From assembly GCA_963971535.1 (NCBI GenBank), contig OZ020589.1:95018824-95082823 (forward strand): 64,000 nucleotides of DNA, written 5' to 3'. The position numbers were made by a program, and so were the translations under genes. Shown here piece by piece: positions 1-10,062 of the stretch. The notes below the pieces were generated by a model, which saw nothing but the letters and a program-made list of their open reading frames with translations, was not told where the DNA came from and did not search any database. Source of the stretch: Notolepis coatsorum. Lineage: Eukaryota > Chordata > Actinopteri > Aulopiformes > Paralepididae. The number at the start of each line of letters is the position of its first letter. Position 1 is the stretch's first letter.

Positions 1-159
<159 letters not shown>

Positions 160-387
160 TACAATGCCCCAATGAGTGTACTTCACCATTACCAGCACAA
201 GGGGGCAGTGTTATAAAACAGAACCATTATGAACACCTAGGGTTGGGAAGATGACTCAGGATGTAATCCTACACAGGTGACATTATGTCCTGCTTGCATC
301 TGTAATCAGTGGCGTCATTCAGTGGGAGACTCACCAACACAGTCTCATAACTTTCACAGCATAACTCTGCCTCTGAAATACATTAGC

Positions 388-702
388 CCTTTCACTACCA
401 CACGACCGAAGGTTAACCTTTCACTACCACACTAGACGGTTAAACATCTGTAGTGTGGTAGTGAAAGGGTTAACCGTCTGTAGTGTGGTAGTGAAAGGTT
501 AACCGTCTGTAGTGTGGTAGTGAAATGTTAACCGTCTGTAGTGTGGTAGTGAAAGGGTTAACCATCTGTAGTGTGGTAGTGAAAGGTTAACCTTCTGTAG
601 TGTGGTAGTGAAAGGATTAACCTTCTGTATTGTGGCAGTGAAAGGTTAACCTTCTGTAGCGTGGTAGTGAAAGGGTTAACCTTATGTAGTGTGGTAGTGA
701 AT
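388..702. repeat. 29-30-bp minisatellite with inverted leading units
   Basis: About nine direct units of 29-30 bp carry the core GTGTGGTAGTGAAAGG followed by TTAACC. The first two copies (388-434) are in the opposite orientation, so the array begins with an inverted repeat. Each unit contains TTAA next to CCCTTTCACTACCAC, which resembles the ends of the TTAA-type elements elsewhere in the window; a common origin is only an inference. Confidence 0.93.
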
Positions 703-980
703 TTAGTGGCAGTATAATATAAGTTAAGGTGGAAGAAATAAGGTTTATGTAAAGGGAACATGTCATTTTGAGAAAACATGATGATAACATGTCTGTTTGA
801 GGAATGTACCAGACCAGGATCAGACAGAGGATCTTTGGGAAGAGCGAGGGGTTAATGTCCACTCGTACAGACAGGAAGTGTCAGATACTGTCGACCCTTT
901 TACAACCGAGTCCACTACCTCTGTTTTTATCCAGTGTTTGACGTAGGAGCGCTGGATTTATAGTCTGTCACTGCTGTAAG

Positions 981-1295
981 GGGGTGAGAGGGGGAGGGGC
1001 ACGAGGGACGGGAAGGAGGGAGGGAGGGAGGGAGGGAGGGAGGGAGGGAGGGAGGGAGGGAGGGAGGGAGGAAGGCGAGAAGGAGGAAGGGAGAGAGGGA
1101 AGGATAGCGGGAGGGTAGAGAAGGAGGGAGGGAAGGACGGAGGGAGAGAAGGATGAAGGGAGAAAGGGAAGGAGAGCGGGAGGGTAGAGAAAGAGGGATG
1201 GAGGGAGGGAGAGAGAGAGGCAGAGAGAGAGGGAGGGAGGGAAGGATGGAGGGAAGGAGGGAAGGAAGGAGGGAGGGAGGGAGGGAGCTAAGGGG
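981..1295. repeat. polypurine GGGA/GGAGGG tract
   Basis: About 300 bases are almost purely G and A on the plus strand, including a near-perfect (GGGA)n run at about 1008-1070. Open frames across it are low-complexity artefacts. Confidence 0.95.
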
Positions 1296-1377
1296 GGAGA
1301 GTCAAACTAGAGATTGGGAAAATAATAGTTTCCTAGTTAGAATAAAGAGAGGGCTGACGAAAGTCTCTCCAGAAGAT

Positions 1378-1490
<113 letters not shown>

Positions 1491-1676
1491 AGATGACTAA
1501 TCCAAAGACACATCTCCACATAGAATACCATGGAAAAGGGATGTTGCTGGTGTAACAGAGTTAGAAATGTTATTTATTTAGATGTGAATTTGACCTAAAT
1601 TGAGAAACCCCACCCAGTATTTGTTTTGGAGCCACCTGTGAAGTTTGGGGTCATTGCATATCACACTGTATGTCCC

Positions 1677-1752
1677 TGTACCGTACCCACCCAGCAGTTC
1701 TGTACCGTACCCACCCAGCAGTTCTGTACCGTACCCACCCAGCAGTTCTGTA
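1677..1752. repeat. 24-bp tandem repeat, three copies
   Basis: Three contiguous units (1681-1704, 1705-1728, 1729-1752) read CCGTACCCACCCAGCAG followed by TTCTGTA. The last unit leads straight into the exon-like sequence that is duplicated at 2421-2505. Confidence 0.9.
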
Positions 1753-2076
1753 TCTCTCTGCTGAGGGTAGGTTCTTCTTTGACATATAGCTCCCTTATTT
1801 CACTATTTTCTGCTAAATATAACTTGTCTGAGTCTTAAATTGTAATACATAATGCGTAACGTTCATTGTATTACATAGTTTAATGATAATTGTGTTAATT
1901 TGACCACTAGTACTAGTTTTATAGGTACATTACATTTAGCAATGATAGACCTTCAAAAGTTCGCTATCGTCGCCATTTCATGCATTCCATTCATTCCATT
2001 GTTGTCAGGTTGCTCTTGTGGAGCTAGTTATTTTGGGAAATGTAATGTAATGTATTATTTTATGTTGTACATGTAG

Positions 2077-2137
2077 GTACACAAGATGTGCAGTGACCAG
2101 AAGACCACAACTGTGTTGTTTTATGTGTCTTCTGCAG
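2077..2137 (+). other. Exon-like 61-bp segment with splice-site flanks
   Basis: These 61 bases recur identically at 2445-2505. Here they are preceded by a pyrimidine/T-rich stretch ending in AG and followed by GTATGTGG, a good donor match. In the second copy both flanks are replaced: the left flank is the sequence found at 1742-1765 and the right flank is new. This looks like an internal exon of a transcript of unknown identity. No convincing protein frame is seen. Confidence 0.5.
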
Positions 2138-2420
2138 GTATGTGGCCCCATGCATATTGTAAATATGTTAATTAATTTACCTGGTAACTCTATATGCACT
2201 ATGGCTGCATTTCCTGCTATGTTTAGTGTTGTTATGTAAGTTTAGTGTAAGAGTTGAATTGTGTCATTTTGACACAATACATATCAAAATATAAAGATTT
2301 CAGCATACAAATGTTTAGACTGTAGCTTGTATATTGTGTTGTAGTACACAAGCTATATGGTCACTGTTTAGTACACTGTTTCATAAAGTAAATGTTATTG
2401 AGGCATTACAAAATAAAAGA

Positions 2421-2505
2421 GCAGTTCTGTACCTCTCTGCTGAGGTACACAAGATGTGCAGTGACCAGAAGACCACAACTGTGTTGTTTTATGTGTCTTC
2501 TGCAG
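2421..2505 (+). pseudogene. Possible processed (spliced) copy of the 1742-2137 segment
   Basis: Bases 2421-2444 match 1742-1765 with one substitution, and bases 2445-2505 match 2077-2137. In the first locus the two blocks are about 310 bases apart; here they are fused. The lost stretch starts within a base of a GTAGGT donor and ends in AG, as a removed intron would. Only about 85 bases support this, so local duplication with deletion is an alternative. Confidence 0.45.
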
Positions 2506-2725
2506 CAATAAATGGTGAAAAGCAGTTCTGAGTCACTCTTCTGTCTCTGGCTAAATGAGAACCGTTACACTAGGTAGCTTACATTTAACTAATGTTACCT
2601 TATTAGCTTTGCTAACTAGCTGCGCTAACGTTAGTTGGTTGCCGTTAGCGAGACGCTACGACAGTGGTATGGTGTTTCAGAAGAAGGGAAGGCAGTGGCT
2701 AGAAGGCATCAGCATGACAGCTGGG

Positions 2726-3004
2726 CTGCCTGTGACCACAGAAGAAGAGCGTCTGCATTACAGCCAGCTGCCTGTGACCACAGAAGAAGAGCGTCTGCAT
2801 TACAGCCAGCTGCCTGTGACCACAGAAGAAGAGCGTCTGCATTACAGCCATCTGCCTGTGACCACAGAAGAAGAGCGTCTGCATTACAGCCATCTGCCTG
2901 TGACCACAGAAGAAGAGCGTCTGCATTACAGCCAGCTGCCTGTGACCACAGAAGAAGAGCGTCTGCATTACAGCCAGCTGCCTGTGACCACAGAAGAAGA
3001 GCGT
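2726..3004. repeat. 42-bp minisatellite, 6.6 copies
   Basis: Units start at 2726, 2768, 2810, 2852, 2894, 2936 and 2978 (partial) with very few substitutions. As 42 is divisible by three, several frames stay open on both strands; the plus-strand frame 2555-3223 would encode a 14-residue repeat (LPVTTEEERLHYSQ). I see no domain, promoter or splice context, so I treat it as satellite DNA. Confidence 0.95.
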
Positions 3005-3281
3005 CGAGAAAGAGAATATGTCTACCATACACGTATCCAGGAGGGATTGCCTTTTGTAAAATTGCCTAATAGTCTTCTTCTTCCTCTCTCTCTCTCTATC
3101 TCTCTCTTTATGAAAGCCAGAGGTACAGGAGAGGAGAGGAGAGGAGAAAAGCAGAGGGATGGGTGTGTCACAGCTAAAGAAAAGAGAGGAGGTCACAGTA
3201 CAGGGAGAAGGAAGATAGATTAAGAAGGATGAAAAGAGAGAGAGGAGGACACTGCTGTTCAGGGGAGAAAGAGAGAGAGTG

Positions 3282-3460
3282 AGAGAGACACAGATAGAGA
3301 GAGATACAGAGATAGAGATAAAGAGAGAGTGAGATAAAGAGAGAGTGAGATACATAGATAGAGATACAGAGAAAGAGATATACAGAGAGTGAGATACACA
3401 GAGAGAGAGATACAGAGAGAGTGAGATACAGAGAGAGATACAGAGAAGGAGATACAGGGA
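3282..3460. repeat. GAGATACAGAGA-type low-complexity array
   Basis: An irregular purine-rich array of GAGATACAGAGA and GTGAGATA motifs. The same kind of array reappears at 4447-4700, on the other side of the hAT MITE and the hairpin, so both may descend from one locus. Confidence 0.9.
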
Positions 3461-3530
3461 TAGTTAGCCCCTTTCGGGTCTGTGATGCACGCCAACATGG
3501 TTGGACGAGTGAATACACAGTCCCTTATAC

Positions 3531-3600
3531 CAGTGGTTCCCAAAGTCGGGGTCGCGACCCAAAGGTGGGCCGCGAGCAGCCACGGGAGGGCCGCGAGATG

Positions 3601-3643
<43 letters not shown>

Positions 3644-4135
3644 ATTTTTTATTTTTTTATTTTTTTATTTTTTTATTTTTTTTGTCAGGCCACTGAACTT
3701 AGAAGCAGGCCAGGACAGTGTTTCTAGTTGTATTCTAAAATTCTATTCTATTGTATTCTAAAATGTGACTATATGGTTTTATATTAACTTAATAAATAAA
3801 CAAAAACGAAAAATCTACTTATTTCAACAAACATTTCAAACTAAATAACAGATTATGCACATAAAACGCTGAAAACAACCGAAGCAACAATAGTATTTTA
3901 ATGAGGCTATGAATATTATCATTATTATTTTGCGACAAGTTAGCCCTCTCATAAATAGCACATATAAATGAATAACTAACTTGAACTAACTTAATAGGAT
4001 TGAAGTGATATTTGGCTTAAAAAATCGGTCGACTGGCAAAAAAAAAAAAAAAAAAAGCCCGACGATGTGCATTGGGCCGCGGCTCTCTGACGCCTTCTTT
4101 TCTGGGCCCTGGCCTGAAAAGTTTGGGAACCCCTG
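3531..4135. mobile_element. Non-autonomous hAT element (MITE), 605 bp
   Basis: The left end CAGTGGTTCCCAAAG and the right end CTTTTC..TTTGGGAACCCCTG are imperfect terminal inverted repeats of the hAT type. The element is flanked by a perfect 8-bp duplication, CCTTATAC, at 3523-3530 and 4136-4143. A 40-base poly(A) lies near the left end and a shorter one near the right. No transposase frame is present, so it must have been moved in trans. Confidence 0.93.
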
Positions 4136-4300
4136 CCTTATACGACCATGGTAAAATCTCACAATTAACTATGTCTCGCTTTTCTCTATCAAAACGCTCG
4201 TCGTACAAGTATCGTAGAGACATTTCAAAGGTACTCGCAGTTGCACAAGGGTTTCAGACAGACAAACGCTAGGGTTTGAAAGCTTGGCGTTGCTCATAAA

Positions 4301-4446
4301 CATTTTAAATATTTTTTTTTTATAAACTGGTCAACACGGTTCAAATCGGCTTTATTTCCGGCTTTGGCTGCCTGATGCGTTTGCATGATGCACAGGCGCA
4401 TCAGGCACCCAACGCCGGTTGACCAGTTTATAAAAATTATTTAAAA
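4301..4446. repeat. Nested hairpin, possible MITE
   Basis: Outer arms (4301-4335 and 4418-4446) pair through ATAAACTGGTCAAC and flanking A/T, and inner arms GCCTGATGCG (4370-4379) and CGCATCAGGC (4397-4406) pair perfectly. A transcript would fold into one long, bulged stem of about 145 nt. There is no clear target-site duplication. Confidence 0.75.
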
Positions 4447-4700
4447 AGAGAGAGAGGATTAGAGAGACAGATACAGAGAGAGATATACAGGGAGTGAGAT
4501 AAAGAGAAAGAGAGATAGATACAGATAGATATAGAGAGGGAGTGAGATACAGAGATAGAGAGTGAGATACAGATATAGATATACAGAGAGAGTGAGATAC
4601 AGAGAGAGAAAGAGATATACAGAGAGAGTGAGATACAGAGAGAGATACAGAGAGAGAAAAATAAATACAGAGAGAGATACAGAGAGTGAGATACAGATAT
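4447..4700. repeat. GAGATACAGAGA-type low-complexity array
   Basis: Second block of the motif family seen at 3282-3460. Bases 4701-5525 beyond it are AT-rich unique-looking sequence with no gene that I can recognise. Confidence 0.88.
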
Positions 4701-5525
4701 TGTTCATAAAATGCAATTTTCTCTGGAAATATGTAGTTTGTAATTAACAATCTAAATGACATGACCCAAAGTAGTTAACTACTGAAGAAGCTACTGAGAT
4801 GTAAATAGTTAAACTACCACACAACTATTGCAAATTGTAGTTGAACTAGTACTAATACTAATTGAATTACTCCTCAAAACTGTCAGTAGCCAACTGAAGC
4901 GTTTGTCCACGGAGAGCGTGCTCAAGAAAGAGGCTGCATCCCAAAGCTCATTGCCTCCAATGCCTCCTACTTTGTGGCCTTTGTTACAAAATCAGGCTGA
5001 TCTTAACAACCATTATATATATTTTTTTTTATCAGCTTAAAGCTGCTGGTGCCTCTGGCGGTCTGTGGAAAACCTTGGTGCATGGGCTTGAAAAGTGATG
5101 CAGAGTTTGCTGTATTTCTGCTGGGCAGGAAAACTCACTCTTGCTAATTTATCCGAAGTTGCCTACTGCACCTTTAAGGCATGATACATGATACAACATT
5201 TTTTCTTTTATCGTGTTTCTTGACAATCGGCACAACAATTTCTGTGTGTCAACCTCAAACAGAAGAAAATTATGTGGGGCTTTTCCTTAAAACTAGAACA
5301 GCCATGGAGAAAATGTCACTGATTCCCGCCGGAATGGGTCAGATGACCCGACAGCTTATATGAGAAATATGAGAAAAATAAACAGTGTAAACTATATAAT
5401 TACCTCTTAATATAAGAAATATGAGGTTTACCACAGGTTTGAGTGACACATTTGTATTTATTATTTTTTTAATTAAATAATAAATAAATATATTATAATT
5501 TTTTATTTATTTATTTTTGGATGGA

Positions 5526-5589
5526 AGAGCCACACATTGACGTGCAAAGAGCCACATGCGGCTCGCGAGCCACGGGTTGGCCACCCCTG
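5526..5589. mobile_element. hAT-type 3' end remnant
   Basis: The sequence ends in GGGTTGGCCACCCCTG and contains GAGCCACATGCGGCTCGCG, which is typical of the subterminal region of some hAT families. I could not find the partner end, so the element is incomplete and its left limit is unknown. Confidence 0.55.
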
Positions 5590-5874
5590 TGCTAGACGCT
5601 CGCAAAGTGCTGTGACTTTCCACATATATATTCCATATATGTGGAATAACGTTCTAATTACATTTTCCTGAAGTCATTTTGAAATTTCAGAAACCATGCC
5701 AGGTAAAACGGGTACTTTTAGGAAAAGTCATTGAGTGACAGAGCTGGAGCTCGACCGAGTGACGAGGATACATTTATTGAAAATGCCTAGGGGTCATTTG
5801 ACCCCTTGTCGGCTGTGCTAGTGTTAAAGGTGCTATAGATGACATTCAGCCACATTAATACAATGAATTATTAT

Positions 5875-6028
5875 TAATTATTAATACAAATAGCCTGAGA
5901 CCTAAACTGGCTGAAATCAAACAGTTGTTTTTAAACGGTAAGGCTAACATATTGTGTTTCACAGAAACAAAATTAGACTCATCTGTACAAGATCCAGAGA
6001 TTGAAATTGAAAACTTTCAATTTTTCTG
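5875..6028 (+). pseudogene. LINE A endonuclease N-terminal fragment
   Basis: The translation contains NSLRPKLAEIKQLF and ILCFTETKLD, the start and first catalytic Glu region of the apurinic-like endonuclease of LINE ORF2. It runs into a stop at about 6026. The middle of the endonuclease is missing: the frame picks up again at about 6100 with the terminal SDHYMIF motif, so roughly half of the domain has been deleted. Confidence 0.8.
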
Positions 6029-6076
6029 ATCTGCACGGTTTCAGCCAGCTAATTACCCAACCCACAAGGGTATGGG

Positions 6077-7852
6077 TTGGGTGATATGACCTCTGACAAG
6101 TCCATGATCTCCAATAAAGGGGTGATAGCATGCGGGTTAAGTGATCATTATATGATTTTCTGTACCCGCAAAAAGCTAAAACAGAAGGCCGGCTGTCACA
6201 AAACAGTCACATCTAGAGACCTCAAAACTTACTCTAGAGAGGCCTTTAACCTAGAACTGGGGAGCTTGGACTGGTCAGATGAACTCAGTGGTACACAGGT
6301 TGAAGAAACATGGCTTGGATTCAAAACCAAATTCACAGCAATACTCAACAACATGGCACCCATAAGAACCACCAGGGTTAGCGCTGAGCCATGGATGCAC
6401 ACTGAAATACTGGCCGCTATGAAAACCAGAGACAAAAAATGCTCTGAACTTCATAAAAGTCAGACAAAGCTTTCCAAAAGCTCAAACAGTGAACTCCAAG
6501 CCCACGTGGTTGAACAAAAAATTCAAAGAAACAGACTAAGAAATGACGTAAACACCATGATCAGAACCGCAAAAAGAAATTTCATCAACGACAAAACTGA
6601 GGAAAACAAAAACAAACCCTGCGAACTTTGGAAATGACTCAATAATCAACTAGGCTCCAGTAAAAAACTTAAAACCAGATTCTCAAACATAAACATAAAG
6701 ACGGACAACACGCTCATCACAGACAAGCTGGATGTAGCCAATTACTTAAACATCTTCTTCACAAACATAGCCACAACACTGGTAAACAAACTACCCTCCC
6801 ACTCAGGGCATTATGGGGTAGAACACATAGTAGAATACTACAAAAACCTAGGGGTCCACAAAGATGACTTCAAACTTGAAATGGTAACAACTGATGAGGT
6901 ACTCAAAAAATTGAGCGCCCTCCAACCTAACAAGGCCACTGGCCATGACAACATCCCCTCCAAATTCCTCAGAGACGCAGCAGCCGCCATCACCCCAGTC
7001 ATCACACACATAATAAACCTCTCTATAAAACAGGGACACGTCCCCAAGGACTTCAAAATTGCGAGAGTGACCCCTCTGCACAAAAAGGGCAGCAAATTAG
7101 ACCCAGGCAACTACCGCCCTGTTTCTATTCTTACCTCCATCTCGAAAGTCATGGAGAAAATAGTCTACGAACAGGTCGAAAAGTACCTGGCGGAAAAAAA
7201 TCTAATCTACGAATTCCAATCTGGCTTCAGAACGTCCCACTCCACTGACACATGCCTCCTCTATTTGAACGACCACATCAAACAAGAGGTGGACGCGGGC
7301 AAATACTGCGGCATGGTCATGCTGGACCTACAAAAGGCCTTCGACACTGTCAATCACTCCATTCTGATGGACAAGCTAAAAGCAATTGGTTTTGATAGCT
7401 TATCAGTGAGCTGGATGCAATCCTACCTGGAGGGGAGAGAACAGATGGTAGAGGTAAACGGTACTCTATCCCCCCCCCTCACAGTGAGCTGTGGTGTTCC
7501 ACAAGGAAGCATACTAGGACCGCTACTCTTCCTAATTTATGCAAATGACATGTCATCAGCCTGTGACTGCAACTTGTTCCTGTTTGCGGACGACTCAGCC
7601 CTGCTGGTCTCTGACAAGAACAAGTTGCAGGTTGAAAAAACCCTCAGCACGGAACTAGGCAAAATCTGCATATGGCTCGCTGATAACAAACTATCATTAC
7701 ACATGGGCAAAACAGAGTCCATTCTCTTCGGTTCAAATAACAAACTCAGCAAGACCGACGGCTTCTCAGTTACAGTGGGTGACAATATTGTCACAAGGAA
7801 AGATGGAAATTACCTACCTGGGTTCCATCCTAGAGGCAAATCTTTCCTGTGA
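6077..7852 (+). pseudogene. LINE A ORF2: endonuclease end, linker and reverse transcriptase
   Basis: This is the polymerase of LINE A, which copies its own RNA at a nicked genomic site. The frame holds the endonuclease tail (SDHYMIF), a basic linker, then reverse transcriptase motifs: NYRPVSILTSISKVMEK, the GFRTSHST block, the first catalytic Asp in [32 protein letters not shown], and the catalytic FADDS. One in-frame TGA at 6635-6637 interrupts it; upstream and downstream frames match exactly. Near 7815 the frame shifts and then stops at 7850-7852. LIYAND and FADDS place it in the jockey superfamily (L2/CR1/Rex1-like); I cannot fix the clade by eye. Confidence 0.9.
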
Positions 7853-8445
7853 CAAAATGGCATCCAATGTAATAAAAAAAAGTCAACCAACGAACTAGAT
7901 TCTTGTACCGGATCTCCTCTCTGGTAAACAAGAATACCCTGAAGACTCTGGCAGGAGCACTCATTCAAGGGTACTACGACTATGCGTGCACCTCATGGTA
8001 CCAAAGCACCTCAAAGGCGCTTAAAACAAAATTACAAACATCACAAAACAAACTGGTCAGACTACTACTTGACCTGAACCCCAGAACCCACCTCACCCCT
8101 GCCCACTTTGACAACCTAGGATGGCTTAGAGTAGACGACAGAGTACAGCAACTTGCAATGGGCCTGGTCTACAAGATACACTATACGACCGGGGTACCCA
8201 TGTACATGTCAAAATACTTCCCAAAGGTCAGTGAATACCACAACCACTACACCAGAGGAAGCTCAACAAATCATGTAAAACCCAGATTCGGCTCAAACAA
8301 GGGACTAAACACGTTTCGCAATTATGCCACAACAATGTGGAACGCCCTACCCAAAACTGTAAAGGAATGTGAATCACTACCCACATTCAAAACCGCTCTT
8401 AAAGAGCACCTACGGGAGGCTGCAATTCGAAACTGGCCACCGTAA
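7853..8445 (+). pseudogene. LINE A ORF2 C-terminal region
   Basis: From 7903 to 8445 a 180-codon frame continues the LINE protein after reverse transcriptase. It has features common to the C-terminus of L2/CR1-type ORF2: GYYDYACTSWY, LQTSQNKLVRLLL, and WNALPKTVKECESLPTFKTALK near the end. It is out of frame with the polymerase segment. Two shifts are needed to connect them, one near 7815 and one at the run of eight A at about 7873-7880. The stop at 8443-8445 is the probable natural end of ORF2. Confidence 0.85.
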
Positions 8446-8605
8446 ATGCCCAAAACCCCCACCACCTCCTAATAGACAGTCTCCTCCCCACCGCATATAT
8501 ATATTCCCTCCCCGCCGTATGTATATTTCTCTCCCACCCACCCACCCCCTCCTAATGTACAGTCCCCTCCCCATCATATATACTCTGTCAGGATCTAGGG
8601 GTAAC

Positions 8606-8610
8606 AGTAC
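8606..8610. repeat. BEL-1 target-site duplication, left
   Basis: AGTAC here matches AGTAC at 15458-15462 exactly. A 5-bp duplication is normal for BEL/Pao elements. Confidence 0.9.
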
Positions 8611-10001
8611 TGTTGTGAAGGATCAGATTAAACCGAATATATATATTTATTTATATATATTTAATTGTATTTGTATATCGTTTGATATCCCCTGTATATT
8701 CCTTGTACAATATGCACTGAATATCCCTTTAGTCTACTAAACAGCCCATAATAGTTTCATTCTACCATTGGACGAGAACCTGGCGCCAGGTTGCCATACC
8801 CCTAGGTCCAAGTTCAATCGTGCCGCCCAACATGTCGTGGCAAGCCCCGGTTCCGCGCAGGAATATGTCGGGCGAAATACGAATGGTACTATTTGTTCAT
8901 AGCGCATATATATATGGCGCAAGTAAAGTAGAACTTTCTTTTAGTCCAGTTCTTTACCCTCCAACAGAGTGACAGACGCGAAGCCTCCCCACGACGCACG
9001 TGTGGTGTAGTAAGGCCTACTTGGCCTCAGAATAGGCATTGAGATATCGTGTAGATTAATAGTTGAATAGTCATAGTTTGGCACTATACCGTCGAGTTGG
9101 ACGTATTCTATTAAGCTAATAATAGTCTATTTATGCATGGTGCATCGTTCGGTTAGAGTTCTAAAGTTATCAGTACCCCCATCGTTCCTGACGTTATCTG
9201 GACGCTTAACCAGGCTGGGCAGACCCCTAGTGGTGCTTGCATCCGAGGAGCTCCGGGCCAGGGCGACTGGACCTGTATATTGGATTACTCTACCCGGACG
9301 ACGGCGAGCCTTCCACGGCTTGGATTATGCTTTGGGTGCTTTGATTATTCCATGGATAAAGGCCAACACTGCGGAGTGTTGGAACTACCCCCCGGAGAGG
9401 ACTCCAGGTGAGACGGCGCTCTACACCAGTGAGGTCGCCTCACGTCTCTCCGTTGTGGACCGGCAGCTACCGTCCACCAGAGGGTCCAGCTGTATTCGTC
9501 TGCGGACCGAGGTTCTGTGGGCACCGTGTTCAAGACTTTGAATTCTCCCAAGAAACCGTCGGCCAGATGGGATACCGCCAGCGGCTTCTCTAACCCCCCC
9601 CTCCTACTGTCTTACAACCAGCGGGACCCCCCCCCCCCCCTTTAGTGTATCCAGCTATAATCATTTAAGTACCATCGCTATAGTTTCCTAAATATCCAGG
9701 TTGTATACTTACTCCCTGCGTAACCAGAGATTGGACATTCAATGTTGATTTACCTACGAATACTCATTTGCCATACAAGTGCATATTTCAAATCATAAGT
9801 GTAAACAAGTGAACGTTGTATATACCTTTTGCTATATTAAACCTTCGATTTGTACATTTGTGTGGATTCGTTTCATCAGGTGGGAAAGTGTTCATCATAC
9901 TTATATCATGTACTGGATGGCCAGAAGTTAAAGTACAAGAGGTAGTGGTATTAAATACCATATCTAACAATACAGTCAGGGAATTGTACCCCTCAGTTAC
10001 A
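8611..10001 (+). repeat. BEL-1 5' LTR
   Basis: Begins TGTTGTGAAGGATCAG and ends CCTCAGTTACA. It is 1391 bp long, against 1392 bp for its partner at 14066-15457. A TATATATATGG box occurs near 8905. A 134-codon frame inside (9137-9541) is repeated in the other LTR but has no recognisable domain. Confidence 0.95.
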
Positions 10002-10003
10002 AT

Positions 10004-10020
10004 TGGTCCTTCGAGCCGGA
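10004..10020 (+). promoter_or_regulatory. BEL-1 primer-binding site (tRNA-Tyr)
   Basis: TGGTCCTTCGAGCCGGA starts two bases after the LTR. It is complementary to the 3' end of vertebrate tRNA-Tyr (which ends TCCGGCTCGAAGGA plus CCA). The same site occurs in BEL-2. Confidence 0.85.
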
Positions 10021-10062
10021 GGGTAACTAGTGTAATATTAATATAGTGTTATTAATATTGAA

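Noticed and set aside
388-702. CRISPR-like array
   Set aside because: Units are contiguous without unique spacers, and the context is eukaryotic.
2555-3223. 222-codon frame across the 42-bp minisatellite
   Set aside because: The frame is open because the unit is a multiple of three; several other frames are open as well, and the non-repeat parts show no domain.
9137-9541. 134-codon frame inside the BEL-1 LTRs (also 14596-15000)
   Set aside because: It is present twice only because LTRs are duplicated; no domain or initiation context, and no equivalent long frame in the BEL-2 LTRs.
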